A DNA stretch of 64,000 nt from assembly GCF_020736845.1 (NCBI RefSeq), contig NZ_JAFFQR010000029.1:213135-277134 (forward strand), written 5' to 3'. The notes under the pieces were generated by a model. It was not told where the DNA came from. It ran no database searches and saw only the letters and a list, made by a program, of their open reading frames with translations. A program made the translations under genes and the position numbers. This DNA is from Paenibacillus farraposensis (GTDB lineage: Bacteria; Bacillota; Bacilli; Paenibacillales; Paenibacillaceae). This document shows, in pieces, positions 25,271-34,245 of the stretch; the stretch's first letter is position 1; each line of letters opens with the position of its first letter.

Positions 25271-26605
25271 ATGGGTAAGTCTTCAACAGGCAGGCAAAAA
25301 GATCAAAAATTAAAATGGTGGCAGCTTAGTTTGTTAGGGATTGCAGGTACTATCGGAACAGGATACTTCCTGGGGTCCGGCCTAGCCATTTCCATTGGCG
25401 GTCCAGCTGTTCTAATTGCATACTTTTTTGCAGCTGTTGGAACATATGTGGTGTTCGATGCCCTTTCACGTATGACGGCAGATCATCCAGAACAGGGTTC
25501 TTTCCGTTCCTATGCACAAAAAGCATTTGGGAATTGGGCAGGCTTTGGCAGTGGCTGGGTATATTGGTTCTCTGAATTGCTTATTAACGGCAGCCAGCTA
25601 ACTGCGCTGTCTATATTCTCACGTTTTTGGTTTCCCGAGGTACCGATGTGGATCTTTGCGGCAGGCTTCGGCATTCTAGGGCTTGTGATTGTTTTTTTGG
25701 GTAATAAGGGTTTTGACCGTATTGAAAATGTACTGGCTATCATTAAGATGGCAGCTATTGTTATGTTCCTGGTTCTGGCTGTTGCGCTTTTGGCAGGCTG
25801 GATTGGAAGAGGAAAATATAATCCGAAGCTCCCAATCCATTACAAAGATTTTTTTCCAACCGGCGGGATAGGATTGTGGTCTTCTTTTATTTTTGCCTTC
25901 TATGCATATGGAGGTATTGAAGTGCTCGGAATTATGTCAAATCGGCTTCAACAGCCTAAGGAAGCACCTAAAGCTGGAAAGGTGATGCTTATTACGCTGG
26001 TTGTAGTATATATGCTTTCTATTGGCCTGGCTGTATCTATGGTACCAATCCGTGTCTTTAATCCACAAGAAAGCCCTTTTGTGCTTGCGCTCAGTAGTGA
26101 TCATTTGGCTTTTGTCCCCCATTTGTTTAACGGAGTGCTTATTATTGCAGGGTTCTCAACGATGACAGCATCCCTATACGCAGAAACATCTATGATGATT
26201 ACTCTTGCACAGGAAGGAGATGCCCCCACATTATTTTCACGGAAGTGGAAGGGCAAATACCCTCTTTTTGCACTTAGTTTAATCTCTGTTGGATTAATTG
26301 CAGCAATTGTCATGTCGTTGCTGTTACCGGGGAAAGTATATGAATATATTACAACTGCTGCGGGTTTAATGCTGCTATATAACTGGTGCTTTATTTTGTT
26401 GTCTTCAGGCAAGCTACTGGAGCCGAGCAGATCAAGCAACATTAAACGTTGGATTGGATTATGGTTAATAGCCATGGCTGTGGTCGGATCTTTTTTTCAT
26501 AAGCTTAGCCGTCCCGGTGTTTATATCAGCTTCCTGCTTGTCTTATTAGTTGCGATAAGTGACTTCATTGTGCAATGGGTTCGTCAAAAGCATATGAAGG
26601 CCTAA
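25271..26605 (+). CDS. APC-superfamily amino acid permease
   Basis: A 444-residue, 12-helix proton-coupled amino acid importer. The first helix has the family motif GIAGTIGTGYFLGSG, and SRMTADHPEQGSFRSYAQ plus a conserved Glu in YGGIEVLGI (helix 6) follow. ATG 25271 (MGKSSTGRQ) is preferred over the longer frame from 25187 because the extra residues are polar and unlike the family. The specific amino acid cannot be told. A LysE-type exporter is encoded convergently next door. Confidence 0.85.
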   Translation: MGKSSTGRQKDQKLKWWQLSLLGIAGTIGTGYFLGSGLAISIGGPAVLIAYFFAAVGTYVVFDALSRMTADHPEQGSFRSYAQKAFGNWAGFGSGWVYWFSELLINGSQLTALSIFSRFWFPEVPMWIFAAGFGILGLVIVFLGNKGFDRIENVLAIIKMAAIVMFLVLAVALLAGWIGRGKYNPKLPIHYKDFFPTGGIGLWSSFIFAFYAYGGIEVLGIMSNRLQQPKEAPKAGKVMLITLVVVYMLSIGLAVSMVPIRVFNPQESPFVLALSSDHLAFVPHLFNGVLIIAGFSTMTASLYAETSMMITLAQEGDAPTLFSRKWKGKYPLFALSLISVGLIAAIVMSLLLPGKVYEYITTAAGLMLLYNWCFILLSSGKLLEPSRSSNIKRWIGLWLIAMAVVGSFFHKLSRPGVYISFLLVLLVAISDFIVQWVRQKHMKA

Positions 26606-26632
26606 CTAATACTCATGTCAAAAAACTAAGAA

Positions 26633-27265
26633 TTAGTGGAAAAACAGTAATCGAAATGCCTGCACACCAAAATAAAAGCCAAAGCCTACAAGAGATAAAC
26701 CGGACAGCCAAGAGATGGTTTTAAGCAGTTTGGTTTTTAGAAAATTGTGGAAAATACTTGAAGCAGCAGCCATGGTCACATCCCAGAGCAGCACGCCTAA
26801 CACGATGGCTCCGCTAAAGATCAATAACTGTTGTACTGGATATGAATTAGCGACGTTTGCCAGTATTGATCCGTAAATGCCAAGCCAGAAAAGAATGGAG
26901 AGAGGATTAAATAGTGACATAAGAAAGCCAGAAAGAAATGAGTTGGTTAGTGTACTACCATTTCCTCTTAAATTGGATTCTGAAATTACACCTGCATTTT
27001 TAATGCTTTCAAGACCTGTATACACAAGTACGAAAAAACCAAACATCCATAAAAAAGCTTTGACAAATGGGGAATTCAGCAGGTGAATCATTCCAAAATA
27101 AACTAGCAGCATATAGATGATATCTGCGGTTATTGCGCCAAGCCCGATAAACCAGGCGTGCCAAAATCCATTCCTGATTCCTCGATCCAACTGTGCAGCA
27201 TTAATCGGTCCAATGGGAGCGGAAAGTGACAAACCAAGAAAAACATAACTAATAATTGTATTAAT
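26633..27265 (-). CDS. LysE/RhtB-family amino acid exporter, apparent ATT start
   Basis: A 210-residue, six-helix exporter with the family motif SLSAPIGPINAAQL near the N-terminus. The frame is open to an ATG at 27310, but that codon has no ribosome-binding site and lies inside a palindrome. A perfect AAGGAGG (27280-27274 on the minus strand) sits 8 nt before the ATT codon at 27265, giving the family-like start (I/M)NTIISYVFLGLS. It exports an amino acid, or possibly a threonine-like or signalling compound. The neighbouring permease imports amino acids. Confidence 0.75.
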   Translation of the reverse strand: MNTIISYVFLGLSLSAPIGPINAAQLDRGIRNGFWHAWFIGLGAITADIIYMLLVYFGMIHLLNSPFVKAFLWMFGFFVLVYTGLESIKNAGVISESNLRGNGSTLTNSFLSGFLMSLFNPLSILFWLGIYGSILANVANSYPVQQLLIFSGAIVLGVLLWDVTMAAASSIFHNFLKTKLLKTISWLSGLSLVGFGFYFGVQAFRLLFFH

Positions 27266-27300
27266 CTTGTTTTCCTCCTTGAGTATTATGGATGTTATGT

Positions 27301-27330
27301 ATTTGTCCATTCTAGTTTATTCGGACAAAT
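27301..27330 (-). promoter_or_regulatory. Palindromic operator upstream of the LysE-type exporter
   Basis: ATTTGTCC (27301-27308) and GGACAAAT (27323-27330) are a perfect 8-bp inverted repeat with 14 nt between. It lies 36 nt before the proposed ATT start and covers the upstream ATG. It has operator form; the regulator is unknown. Confidence 0.5.
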
Positions 27331-27465
27331 CCGTGTGTAAGACCATAATTTTTTGTCGTATATTCCAGGAGTTTCTTTTTGTGTCCGGGAGGATTGTATG
27401 ATGCATAAGTTTACGTGGAAAATGAATAATATGGATAGCATTTTCCTAAGGAGGAAATAAACCTG

Positions 27466-29136
27466 ATGCTTGCTGATAACAGATTACTCATTGCTGCTCT
27501 AGGCGGTGTGAATGAAATCGGGAAAAACATGTATTTCATCCAATACGATCAGGATATTGTCGTAATCGATTGTGGCTCCAAGTTTCCTGATGAAAATTTG
27601 CCTGGTATTGATCTCATTGTGCCGGATGTCACCTATTTGCTGGAAAACCAGGATAAAGTTAGAGCGATCATTGTAACTCATGGCCATGAGGATCACATTG
27701 GGGGCATTCCTTATTTACTGAAGCAGATTAACATTCCCGTATTTGGGACAAAGCTCACCATCGAATTGTTAAAGATTAAGTTAAAAGAGCACGGTCTTTT
27801 ACGTGATGCTGAGCTTCATCTTATTGATGCGAAATCAACCATCGATATAGGCACGATCCAGGCTTCCTTTTTCACTACTGTCCACAGCATCCCGGACTGC
27901 CTGGGCGTTGTTTTTCAGACACCGGAAGGAAATGTGGTCCATACTGGCGACTTCAAATTCGATATGTCTCCCGTAAGCGGGCCTTTTCCGGATCTTCACC
28001 GGATGGCTGATATTGGAAAGCAGGGGGTTAAAGTACTTCTCTCCGAAAGCACGAATGCGGAAAGACCGGGGTTTACGCCATCAGAACGTCTGGTCGGCTC
28101 GCATATTCTGGATGCATTCGCCAGAGCCAAGCAGCAGGTATTTATCTCCACGTTCGCTTCTAATGTCAACCGTGTCCAGCAAGTCATTGACGCGGCTGTG
28201 GAAACCGGACGTAAGCTGGTTTTGCTCGGACGCAGCATGATAAATGTGGTGACGGTGGCCAAGGAACTGGGCTTTTTGAAGATGCCGGAGGACTTATTAA
28301 TCGAGCCGGGAGAAACAGAGCGGTTTCCTGTAGAAAAAATTGCAGTTTTATGTACAGGAAGTCAGGGCGAGCCTATGGCCGCACTGTCCCGTTTGGCCAA
28401 TTCCTTGCATCCCAAAATCGAAATTTTGCCCGGTGATACTGTAATTATTGCTGCGGGGGCCATCCCCGGGAATGAGCGCAACCTTTCCCAGGTCATTGAC
28501 AACTTGTATGTACTGGGCGCCGAGGTTATTTATGGATCGGGCAACGCCACAGGAATGCACGTATCCGGTCATGGCAGCCAGGAAGAGCTAAAATTAATGA
28601 TGACACTGATGAAGCCACAGTATTTGATCCCTATACATGGCGAATTCAGAATGTTATATCGGCATCGCCAATTGGCGGATTCTGTGGGGATTCCGATGGA
28701 GAATGTATTTATCGTCCATAATGGTGATACCATTCAAATTGAAGAAGGAAGAGCATCCCTGGGCCCTAAAGTGCCATCCGGCAATAGTCTGGTCGATGGG
28801 CTGGTGACAGGTGACGTAGGTAACATTGTGCTGCGAGACCGGAAAAAGCTTTCTTCAGACGGAATGCTGATTATTGTCATGACGTTAAGCAAAAACGAGA
28901 AACAAATGCTTGCAACGCCCGAGATCATTTCAAGGGGATTTGTATATGTCAGGGATTCCGAAGACCTCATGAAGCAAATCCACGAAACGATCATGTCCAC
29001 AGTGAGTGAGCTGACAGAAACCGAAATGAGCCAGTGGAGTCTGATTAAGCAGATGCTAAAAGATGATGTGGGCCGCTTTATTTACAGTCAGACCAAGAGA
29101 AGACCGATGATTTTGCCTATTATTATTGAGGTATAG
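27466..29136 (+). CDS. rnj: Ribonuclease J
   Basis: A 556-residue metallo-beta-lactamase/beta-CASP RNase with endo- and 5'-3' exoribonuclease activity in mRNA decay and rRNA maturation. HGHEDH (72-77) is the zinc motif, HTGDFKFD and the C-terminal PIHGEFRM complete the active site, and the beta-CASP part follows NAERPGFT. It starts at ATG 27466, 10 nt after AAGGAGG. The size fits RNase J1/J2; which paralog this is cannot be decided here, since Bacillales usually carry two and all catalytic motifs are present. Confidence 0.92.
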   Translation: MLADNRLLIAALGGVNEIGKNMYFIQYDQDIVVIDCGSKFPDENLPGIDLIVPDVTYLLENQDKVRAIIVTHGHEDHIGGIPYLLKQINIPVFGTKLTIELLKIKLKEHGLLRDAELHLIDAKSTIDIGTIQASFFTTVHSIPDCLGVVFQTPEGNVVHTGDFKFDMSPVSGPFPDLHRMADIGKQGVKVLLSESTNAERPGFTPSERLVGSHILDAFARAKQQVFISTFASNVNRVQQVIDAAVETGRKLVLLGRSMINVVTVAKELGFLKMPEDLLIEPGETERFPVEKIAVLCTGSQGEPMAALSRLANSLHPKIEILPGDTVIIAAGAIPGNERNLSQVIDNLYVLGAEVIYGSGNATGMHVSGHGSQEELKLMMTLMKPQYLIPIHGEFRMLYRHRQLADSVGIPMENVFIVHNGDTIQIEEGRASLGPKVPSGNSLVDGLVTGDVGNIVLRDRKKLSSDGMLIIVMTLSKNEKQMLATPEIISRGFVYVRDSEDLMKQIHETIMSTVSELTETEMSQWSLIKQMLKDDVGRFIYSQTKRRPMILPIIIEV

Positions 29137-29194
29137 GAATAGCGGCAAACATCAAAATAAGATGGATCTTGTTCAAAAATACACCATTACTCCC

Positions 29195-29236
29195 AAAAAA
29201 GACTTAAATCAGCAATATGACTGATTTAAGTCTTTC
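29195..29236 (+). terminator. Bidirectional terminator after RNase J; intron insertion site
   Basis: GACTTAAATCAG (29201-29212) pairs perfectly with CTGATTTAAGTC (29221-29232), with AAAAAA before and TTTCT after. The group II intron relic begins 9 nt further on. Confidence 0.85.
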
Positions 29237-29241
29237 TAATT

Positions 29242-29380
29242 GTGCGCCCGGCATGGGCGATAACTTGGCGGTGAAAGTCCGCTACAGGCAATGCCGATTA
29301 ATGGCGGTTTGCAGCGAAGCGGAGGATTTGAATCTGGAGAAGGGACAGCGATCGTAAGATCAAAGCCTACGCGCAGCGTC
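29242..29380 (+). mobile_element. 5' fragment of a bacterial class C group II intron
   Basis: The segment starts with the intron 5' consensus GTGCGCCCGGCATGGGCGA and continues with ACTTGGCGGTGAAAGTCCGC and a GAAGCGGAGGATTTGAATC stretch typical of domain I of class C introns. It ends at the stop codon of the next gene, with no reverse transcriptase and no domain V/VI, so it is an inactive 5' relic. Class C introns favour sites just behind terminator hairpins, exactly as here. Confidence 0.7.
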
Positions 29381-30640
29381 TTAATTGTTTATGGCCGCTT
29401 GTGTTCCTGCTGTATGCCCTGTCGTAAACGCCGCTGTAATATTATAGCCGCCAGTGTAGCCATGAATATCCAAAATCTCACCACAGAAAAACAATCCCGA
29501 CATCAGCCTGGACTCCATTGTTTTGGGGTTAATCTCCTTTAAATTCACACCGCCCCCGGTAACAAACGCTTCCTTCAAAGAGAGCGTACCATTCACGCGG
29601 ATTGGAAACGCCTTGATGTGATGGGCAAGCTCCTGCCACTGCTGCTTGGGAATATGATCATAAGTTGTATCCTCGCGCAGCCCAGCTTGCTGGAGCAATA
29701 AAGGAATTAAGCGTTCCGGTATATATGGCTTAAGTACGTTCTTGATCGCCTTTTTGGCATCAGCTGCTGCCAGCGCCAGTGTTTCGCGGTAGACTTCATC
29801 AGCATGCTTGTGAGGCTGCAAATCGAGAGTCAGCAGCACCGTGCTGGTCTTGTCCTTTTTCATCCCTTTGACGACAAACTGACTGCACCGCAGTGCAGTT
29901 GGCCCGGACAGGCCGAAATGTGTGAAAATCATATCTCCTTCGTGAACGATCACTTTCTTGTGCTTGGCATTCCATACAGTCAGGCTGATATCGCGCAAGG
30001 ATAGTCCCTGAAGTTCCTTCGTCTGGATAAACGGCTCGCCTGACGTCAACGGTACCTCCGTTGGATACAGCTCTGTAATCGTGTGCCCGGCTTGTTCGGC
30101 CCAAGCATAACCGTCGCCTTCCGAGCCTGTATGTGGGACAGATTTGCCGCCGACGGCTACAATGACGTTACGGCTGCGCAGGATTTCCCCGGAACGCAGC
30201 CTCACACCAGCCGTATGACCTTCTTTATAAATAACTTCTTGTACGGGGCAGCTTGTACGAATGTCGACTCCTTGAGAACGTACTTTGTTGACCAAAGCAT
30301 CAACAACTGTCTTGGCTTTGTCCGTCACTGGGAACATGCGCCCGTTGTCTTCTTCTTTCAAGGCTATACCCATCCCCTCAAAAAAGGCGATGATGTCCCG
30401 ATTGCTGAATGCCGCCAGTGCACTGTGCAGAAAACGGCCATTCCCCGGGATATGCCGGATAAGCTCGTCCAGCTCCTTGGCATTAGTGACATTGCAGCGT
30501 CCTCCGCCGGAAATACCGAGCTTGCGCCCGAGTTTATTCCCCTTTTCCAGTAAAAGCACCCTGGCGCCCTTACCGCTGGCTGCCGCAGCGGCCATCAACC
30601 CGGCTGAGCCGCCTCCGATCACAATCACGTCGTAAATCAT
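29381..30640 (-). CDS. BaiN/HI0933-family FAD-dependent oxidoreductase
   Basis: A 419-residue flavoprotein. It has an N-terminal Rossmann FAD motif VIGGGSAGLMAAAAASGKG, the family signature GRKLGISGGGRCNVTN (about residues 38-53), a second nucleotide segment VAVGGKSVPHTGSEGDGY and a C-terminal FFCGEILDIHGYTGGYN. The family includes BaiN and YhiN, with uncertain redox substrates. The stop codon directly abuts the intron relic, but the C-terminus looks complete. It runs opposite to RNase J; the two share the terminator between them. Confidence 0.88.
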   Translation of the reverse strand: MIYDVIVIGGGSAGLMAAAAASGKGARVLLLEKGNKLGRKLGISGGGRCNVTNAKELDELIRHIPGNGRFLHSALAAFSNRDIIAFFEGMGIALKEEDNGRMFPVTDKAKTVVDALVNKVRSQGVDIRTSCPVQEVIYKEGHTAGVRLRSGEILRSRNVIVAVGGKSVPHTGSEGDGYAWAEQAGHTITELYPTEVPLTSGEPFIQTKELQGLSLRDISLTVWNAKHKKVIVHEGDMIFTHFGLSGPTALRCSQFVVKGMKKDKTSTVLLTLDLQPHKHADEVYRETLALAAADAKKAIKNVLKPYIPERLIPLLLQQAGLREDTTYDHIPKQQWQELAHHIKAFPIRVNGTLSLKEAFVTGGGVNLKEINPKTMESRLMSGLFFCGEILDIHGYTGGYNITAAFTTGHTAGTQAAINN

Positions 30641-30931
30641 GAAATCTCTTCCTTTTCGTTGCCAATTTTCAAAAAAATTTAGAATGGTGTAACAGTTCTT
30701 TCATTATATCGTAATAGCGTCTCTTTAAATAAGCTTTAGCGTCATATTGCATGTGAAGTTCCCATTTTTCGGGTCTGAGCATACGTAAAAACGCTTTCGT
30801 TCTATTTAATTGTCGTTTTGCGGATTTTGTCGTTCTACACCGGAATTTTAACACATATATTGTAATATATTGTAGCCTGTGCTTTAATTCAACTAACGGC
30901 GTCAAGGAAAGATGAGGAGGAGGAAAAGTCC

Positions 30932-32662
30932 TTGTTAATTGCGTTGAAGGAAAGTGTGCTCCAGGTTCTCCTTGCCGTTATATCGGCGGGTTTTTTCTCT
31001 ATATTAACGGATTCTGGGGATAAGAAAAAGGTTTGGGGTGGTCATCTGCTTCCCGGTCCTAATCAAGGAATACTTTACTTGTGTTGCTTGCCAGCCATCA
31101 TGCTATGCTCTCTCTTTCAATATCAGTCTCCATATGGTCTACCTTCCAATCTCGGAATTATACCCCTCACAGTCGGCATCATGTACGGTAGACGTCGTAC
31201 CGCCATTGCGCTCGCCGCTTCTGCATTCATGGGGATCCTGATTATAGCCCAGGCGATAGGCATGTCGCCGATGTATGTGGGCACAGGTTTTATTCTTTTT
31301 CCTTTTATGCTACTTCATGTCAGGTTTTTCCAAAGGGGAACACTGTTGGACAAAAAGCTTCTGATCTCCGCTTACGTAGTAGGTGATATGCTGCTTAAGG
31401 CGTTATTTCCGCTATTGTGGGGCAAACAGGATGTATGGATATATGTTCCCGATGTGCTTACTACGCTATGGAATATTACCACAGGTATACTGGCAAGCTT
31501 TTTGGTTGTGAACCTGATGCATGACGCTTTCGAGAAACTGGCGTTGCGGCGCGATGTGAGCAAATTTACGAGCAAATACTTAATTGAAGCAGATAAGCTG
31601 CGTCAGGTCATGGATTTGATGCCTTTATCCCTGGTCACTCTGGACAGCGAAGAGCGAATTGTACATATGAACAAAACGATGCTGGAATTTTATCGGGACT
31701 TCGATCCTCTCGTTACACTGCCCGAGTTAGTGGGTCGTCCATTGACCTCGTTACATGACTTTAACATTCCACCGCCGGTTAACGAACGAATCGCGAAAGC
31801 ACTGGAAGGGGAGGCGAGTGCTGATTTTATTAATGTACCGCCTAAAGTGTTCTTTTGCAACTTTCTTCCCATGCATGACAAAGATGTAGAAAAACCGACA
31901 GGTGCTATTATAACTTTGCAGGATATTACAGAGCTGGAGACACTCCGCAGTGAACTGGGGAATTTCGAGAGGCTTAGTCTGGTCGGCCAGATGGCAGCAG
32001 GCATCACTCATGAAATACGCAATCCCATGGCGGTGGTACGTGGATTTTTACAGCTTATGCGTGAGAAAAGCCCGGATTCTCTTGGCCATTACTACCGTAT
32101 TGTGATGGAGGAACTGGATCGGGCCAACGGAATTATTAACGATTTTCTTTCACTTGCCCAAAATCGGATTGTAGAGAAGGAGCAATGCCATCTTCATGAT
32201 ATTATTCGTGAGCTCTCGCCTTTATTGTGGGCAGATGCGAATCTGAGGGGACAGACGATTGAGCTAAAGCTGGAGGATCATGTGACGACGCTGCATCTGA
32301 ACCCAAAGGAAATGAAGCAATTGCTGCTTAACTTGTCGCGTAATGGGATGGAGGCTATGGAGGAAAAGGGTGTACTAACCATTTCCACTCATGAGGAAGA
32401 GGATTTTGTGGAGCTGGAAGTAAAGGATACAGGATCGGGAATTCCGCAAAAACAGCTTGAAAAGCTGTTCCAGCCTTTTTATACCACCAAAACGAAAGGC
32501 ACGGGCCTGGGACTGGCCATATGCCAAAGCATCGTGGAGCGGCATCACGGTACAATCACCGTAGATTCCGTGGAGGGAGCAGGCACGCAGTTTAGAGTCC
32601 GATTGCGTAAAACCATCCCAACCTACAGGGAGCCTTCTGTCGTGAATTCCATACAGAATTAA
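30932..32662 (+). CDS. Membrane sensor histidine kinase (5TM-PAS, sporulation-kinase-like)
   Basis: A 576-residue kinase: about six membrane helices in residues 5-200 (5TM-LYT-like sensor), a PAS domain (about 225-340), HisKA with the phosphoacceptor His near 360 (ITHEIRNPMAVVRG), and an HATPase domain (LLNLSRNGMEAM, DTGSGIP, GTGLGLAIC). It starts at TTG 30932 after GAGGAGGAGG. No response regulator gene is adjacent, which fits orphan kinases such as KinB/KinD that feed the Spo0 phosphorelay. That role is inference. Confidence 0.85.
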   Translation: MLIALKESVLQVLLAVISAGFFSILTDSGDKKKVWGGHLLPGPNQGILYLCCLPAIMLCSLFQYQSPYGLPSNLGIIPLTVGIMYGRRRTAIALAASAFMGILIIAQAIGMSPMYVGTGFILFPFMLLHVRFFQRGTLLDKKLLISAYVVGDMLLKALFPLLWGKQDVWIYVPDVLTTLWNITTGILASFLVVNLMHDAFEKLALRRDVSKFTSKYLIEADKLRQVMDLMPLSLVTLDSEERIVHMNKTMLEFYRDFDPLVTLPELVGRPLTSLHDFNIPPPVNERIAKALEGEASADFINVPPKVFFCNFLPMHDKDVEKPTGAIITLQDITELETLRSELGNFERLSLVGQMAAGITHEIRNPMAVVRGFLQLMREKSPDSLGHYYRIVMEELDRANGIINDFLSLAQNRIVEKEQCHLHDIIRELSPLLWADANLRGQTIELKLEDHVTTLHLNPKEMKQLLLNLSRNGMEAMEEKGVLTISTHEEEDFVELEVKDTGSGIPQKQLEKLFQPFYTTKTKGTGLGLAICQSIVERHHGTITVDSVEGAGTQFRVRLRKTIPTYREPSVVNSIQN

Positions 32663-32690
32663 TTATACAAATATATAGGTCCTTATTTTT

Positions 32691-32749
32691 TTGCAAATTA
32701 CGTGAAAAAGATTGTATAATGGAGATTAAGTTTCCGTGTCTTTAAGACA
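32691..32749 (+). promoter_or_regulatory. Promoter of the bacilliredoxin gene with leader palindrome
   Basis: TTGCAA (32691-32696), an 18-nt spacer and a perfect TATAAT (32715-32720). TGTCTTTAAGACA (32737-32749), a 6-bp palindrome, lies just downstream and could be an operator. Confidence 0.6.
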
Positions 32750-32804
32750 GGAGGATCAACTGAACCACGTAGTATACATGATTTTGTAAAAGGAGCGGGA
32801 AAAT

Positions 32805-33239
32805 ATGTCTATGTCTTTTGACCAATATATGAGAGATTCAGTTCAACCAATGCGCGATGAGCTGACCAACCTTGGATTTCAGGAGCTGCGCACTGCAGAA
32901 GAAGTGGAAGCCAAGCTGCCTACTGCCAAAGGAACAACGCTGGTTGTTGTAAACTCGGTATGCGGCTGTGCCGCTGGTCAATGCCGTCCGGGTGTGGGCG
33001 AAGCGCTCAAGCATGATATTACACCGGACCACCTGTATACGGTCTTTGCCGGACAGGAAAAGGAAGCAACGGCGAAGGCTCGCGAATATTTCGCACCGTA
33101 TCCGCCATCTTCTCCTTCCATCGCGCTGTTGAAAGACGGCGAGCTGGTACACTTCATCGAGCGTCACCAGGTAGAGGATCGCTCGGCAGATCAAATCGCA
33201 GCTGATTTGACCAGTGCATTTGATCGTTTTTGCCGGTAA
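32805..33239 (+). CDS. brx: Bacilliredoxin (BrxA/BrxB family)
   Basis: A 144-residue thioredoxin-like protein that removes bacillithiol from S-bacillithiolated proteins after oxidative stress. The active motif is CGC in NSVCGCAAGQCRPG (about residues 53-55), the defining form of the YphP/YqiW family. It starts at ATG 32805 after GGAGCGGG. It is likely a single-gene unit from the TATAAT promoter just upstream. Its presence implies that the organism makes bacillithiol. Confidence 0.92.
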   Translation: MSMSFDQYMRDSVQPMRDELTNLGFQELRTAEEVEAKLPTAKGTTLVVVNSVCGCAAGQCRPGVGEALKHDITPDHLYTVFAGQEKEATAKAREYFAPYPPSSPSIALLKDGELVHFIERHQVEDRSADQIAADLTSAFDRFCR

Positions 33240-33352
33240 GACTGCTCAAGCTATGCCCCGCATTTTTCGCCTGCGAAATTTGCCGGGGCTTTTGCATGTT
33301 GGCTTGCCATGTTGCCTTGTGAAGTAAATTCCTAAAAAGAGGTGCATATCTG

Positions 33353-34162
33353 ATGAGTTTGCAGGAACAGATTATTGCTGAACTAGGAGTACAGCCTACG
33401 ATTAATGTAGAGGCAGAGGTTCGCAAACGCGTGGATTTCCTCAAGTCGTATGTCACGAAAACCGGAAGCAAAGGACTACTGATCGCCATCAGCGGCGGGA
33501 TTGACAGTGCTGTAGCGACTGCTCTGTGCAAGCGGGCTACAGATGAGCTGACGCAGGAGCAAGGGGAAGAGTACAAAACATTGGGCGTGTTCCAGCCGTA
33601 TGGCAAGCAGGAGGATATCGAGCATAGCTATGCAGTTGCCAAAGCATTCGACCTGAAATACGCCGCGGAAACGAACATTAAGGAAGCGGTAGACAAGGTT
33701 GCCGTGGAAGTGGAGCACTCGCTAAAGGATATCGGTCTTGAGCGTTCCATTACTCCGCAGGTGAGAGGGAATGTAAAGGCAAGAACACGCATGGTGGTTC
33801 AGTACGCGCTCGCTAATGAGCTGAATCTGCTTGTTGTTGGCACGGATCATGCTTCTGAAGCCATCACTGGCTTTTATACAAAATGGGGCGATGGTGCAGT
33901 CGATATTACGCCGCTTAGCACGCTGAACAAACGCCAGGTGCGTATGCTGGCGAGCCACCTTGGAGTTCCGCAGGCCATTTTGGACAAAGCGCCTACAGCG
34001 GGATTGTGGGAAGGCCAGACAGACGAAAAAGAATTGGGCATCACCTATGAGGCCAACAGCGACTATCTGGAAGGGAAGGAAATTGATCCGGCGGCACGCG
34101 AAAAGCTGGAAAGCTTCTTCCTGCGTACAGCCCATAAGCGGACAAGCATTCCGGGAGTGTAA
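33353..34162 (+). CDS. nadE: Ammonia-dependent NAD+ synthetase
   Basis: A 269-residue enzyme for the last step of NAD synthesis, amidating deamido-NAD with ammonia and ATP. The ATP pyrophosphatase P-loop is ISGGIDSAVATAL (about residues 45-57). GTDHASEAITGFYTKWGDG and the C-terminal KRTSIPGV loop are family hallmarks. The size matches the short NH3-dependent form, without a glutaminase domain. It starts at ATG 33353 behind AGAGGTG. Confidence 0.95.
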   Translation: MSLQEQIIAELGVQPTINVEAEVRKRVDFLKSYVTKTGSKGLLIAISGGIDSAVATALCKRATDELTQEQGEEYKTLGVFQPYGKQEDIEHSYAVAKAFDLKYAAETNIKEAVDKVAVEVEHSLKDIGLERSITPQVRGNVKARTRMVVQYALANELNLLVVGTDHASEAITGFYTKWGDGAVDITPLSTLNKRQVRMLASHLGVPQAILDKAPTAGLWEGQTDEKELGITYEANSDYLEGKEIDPAAREKLESFFLRTAHKRTSIPGV

Positions 34163-34190
34163 GCACGAAATCTTATGAATGGTAAAAACC

Positions 34191-34231
34191 AATACAAACG
34201 GCGATCCGCCCGGCGGATCGCCGTTTGTATT
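34191..34231. terminator. Bidirectional terminator between convergent genes
   Basis: Nineteen-base perfect arms (34191-34209 and 34213-34231) with a 3-nt loop, GC-rich in the core, with AAAAACC before. It is shared by nadE and the hydrolase on the other strand. Confidence 0.75.
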
Positions 34232-34245
34232 GAAGGGGCTGTAGC

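Noticed and set aside
29195..29236. Hairpin considered as part of the intron or of a riboswitch
   Set aside because: It has the form of an ordinary intrinsic terminator right after the RNase J gene, and the intron 5' consensus begins only downstream.
30669..30905. 78-codon minus-strand frame upstream of the sensor kinase
   Set aside because: The peptide looks plausible in parts, but no ribosome-binding site precedes its starts and the region must hold the kinase promoter.
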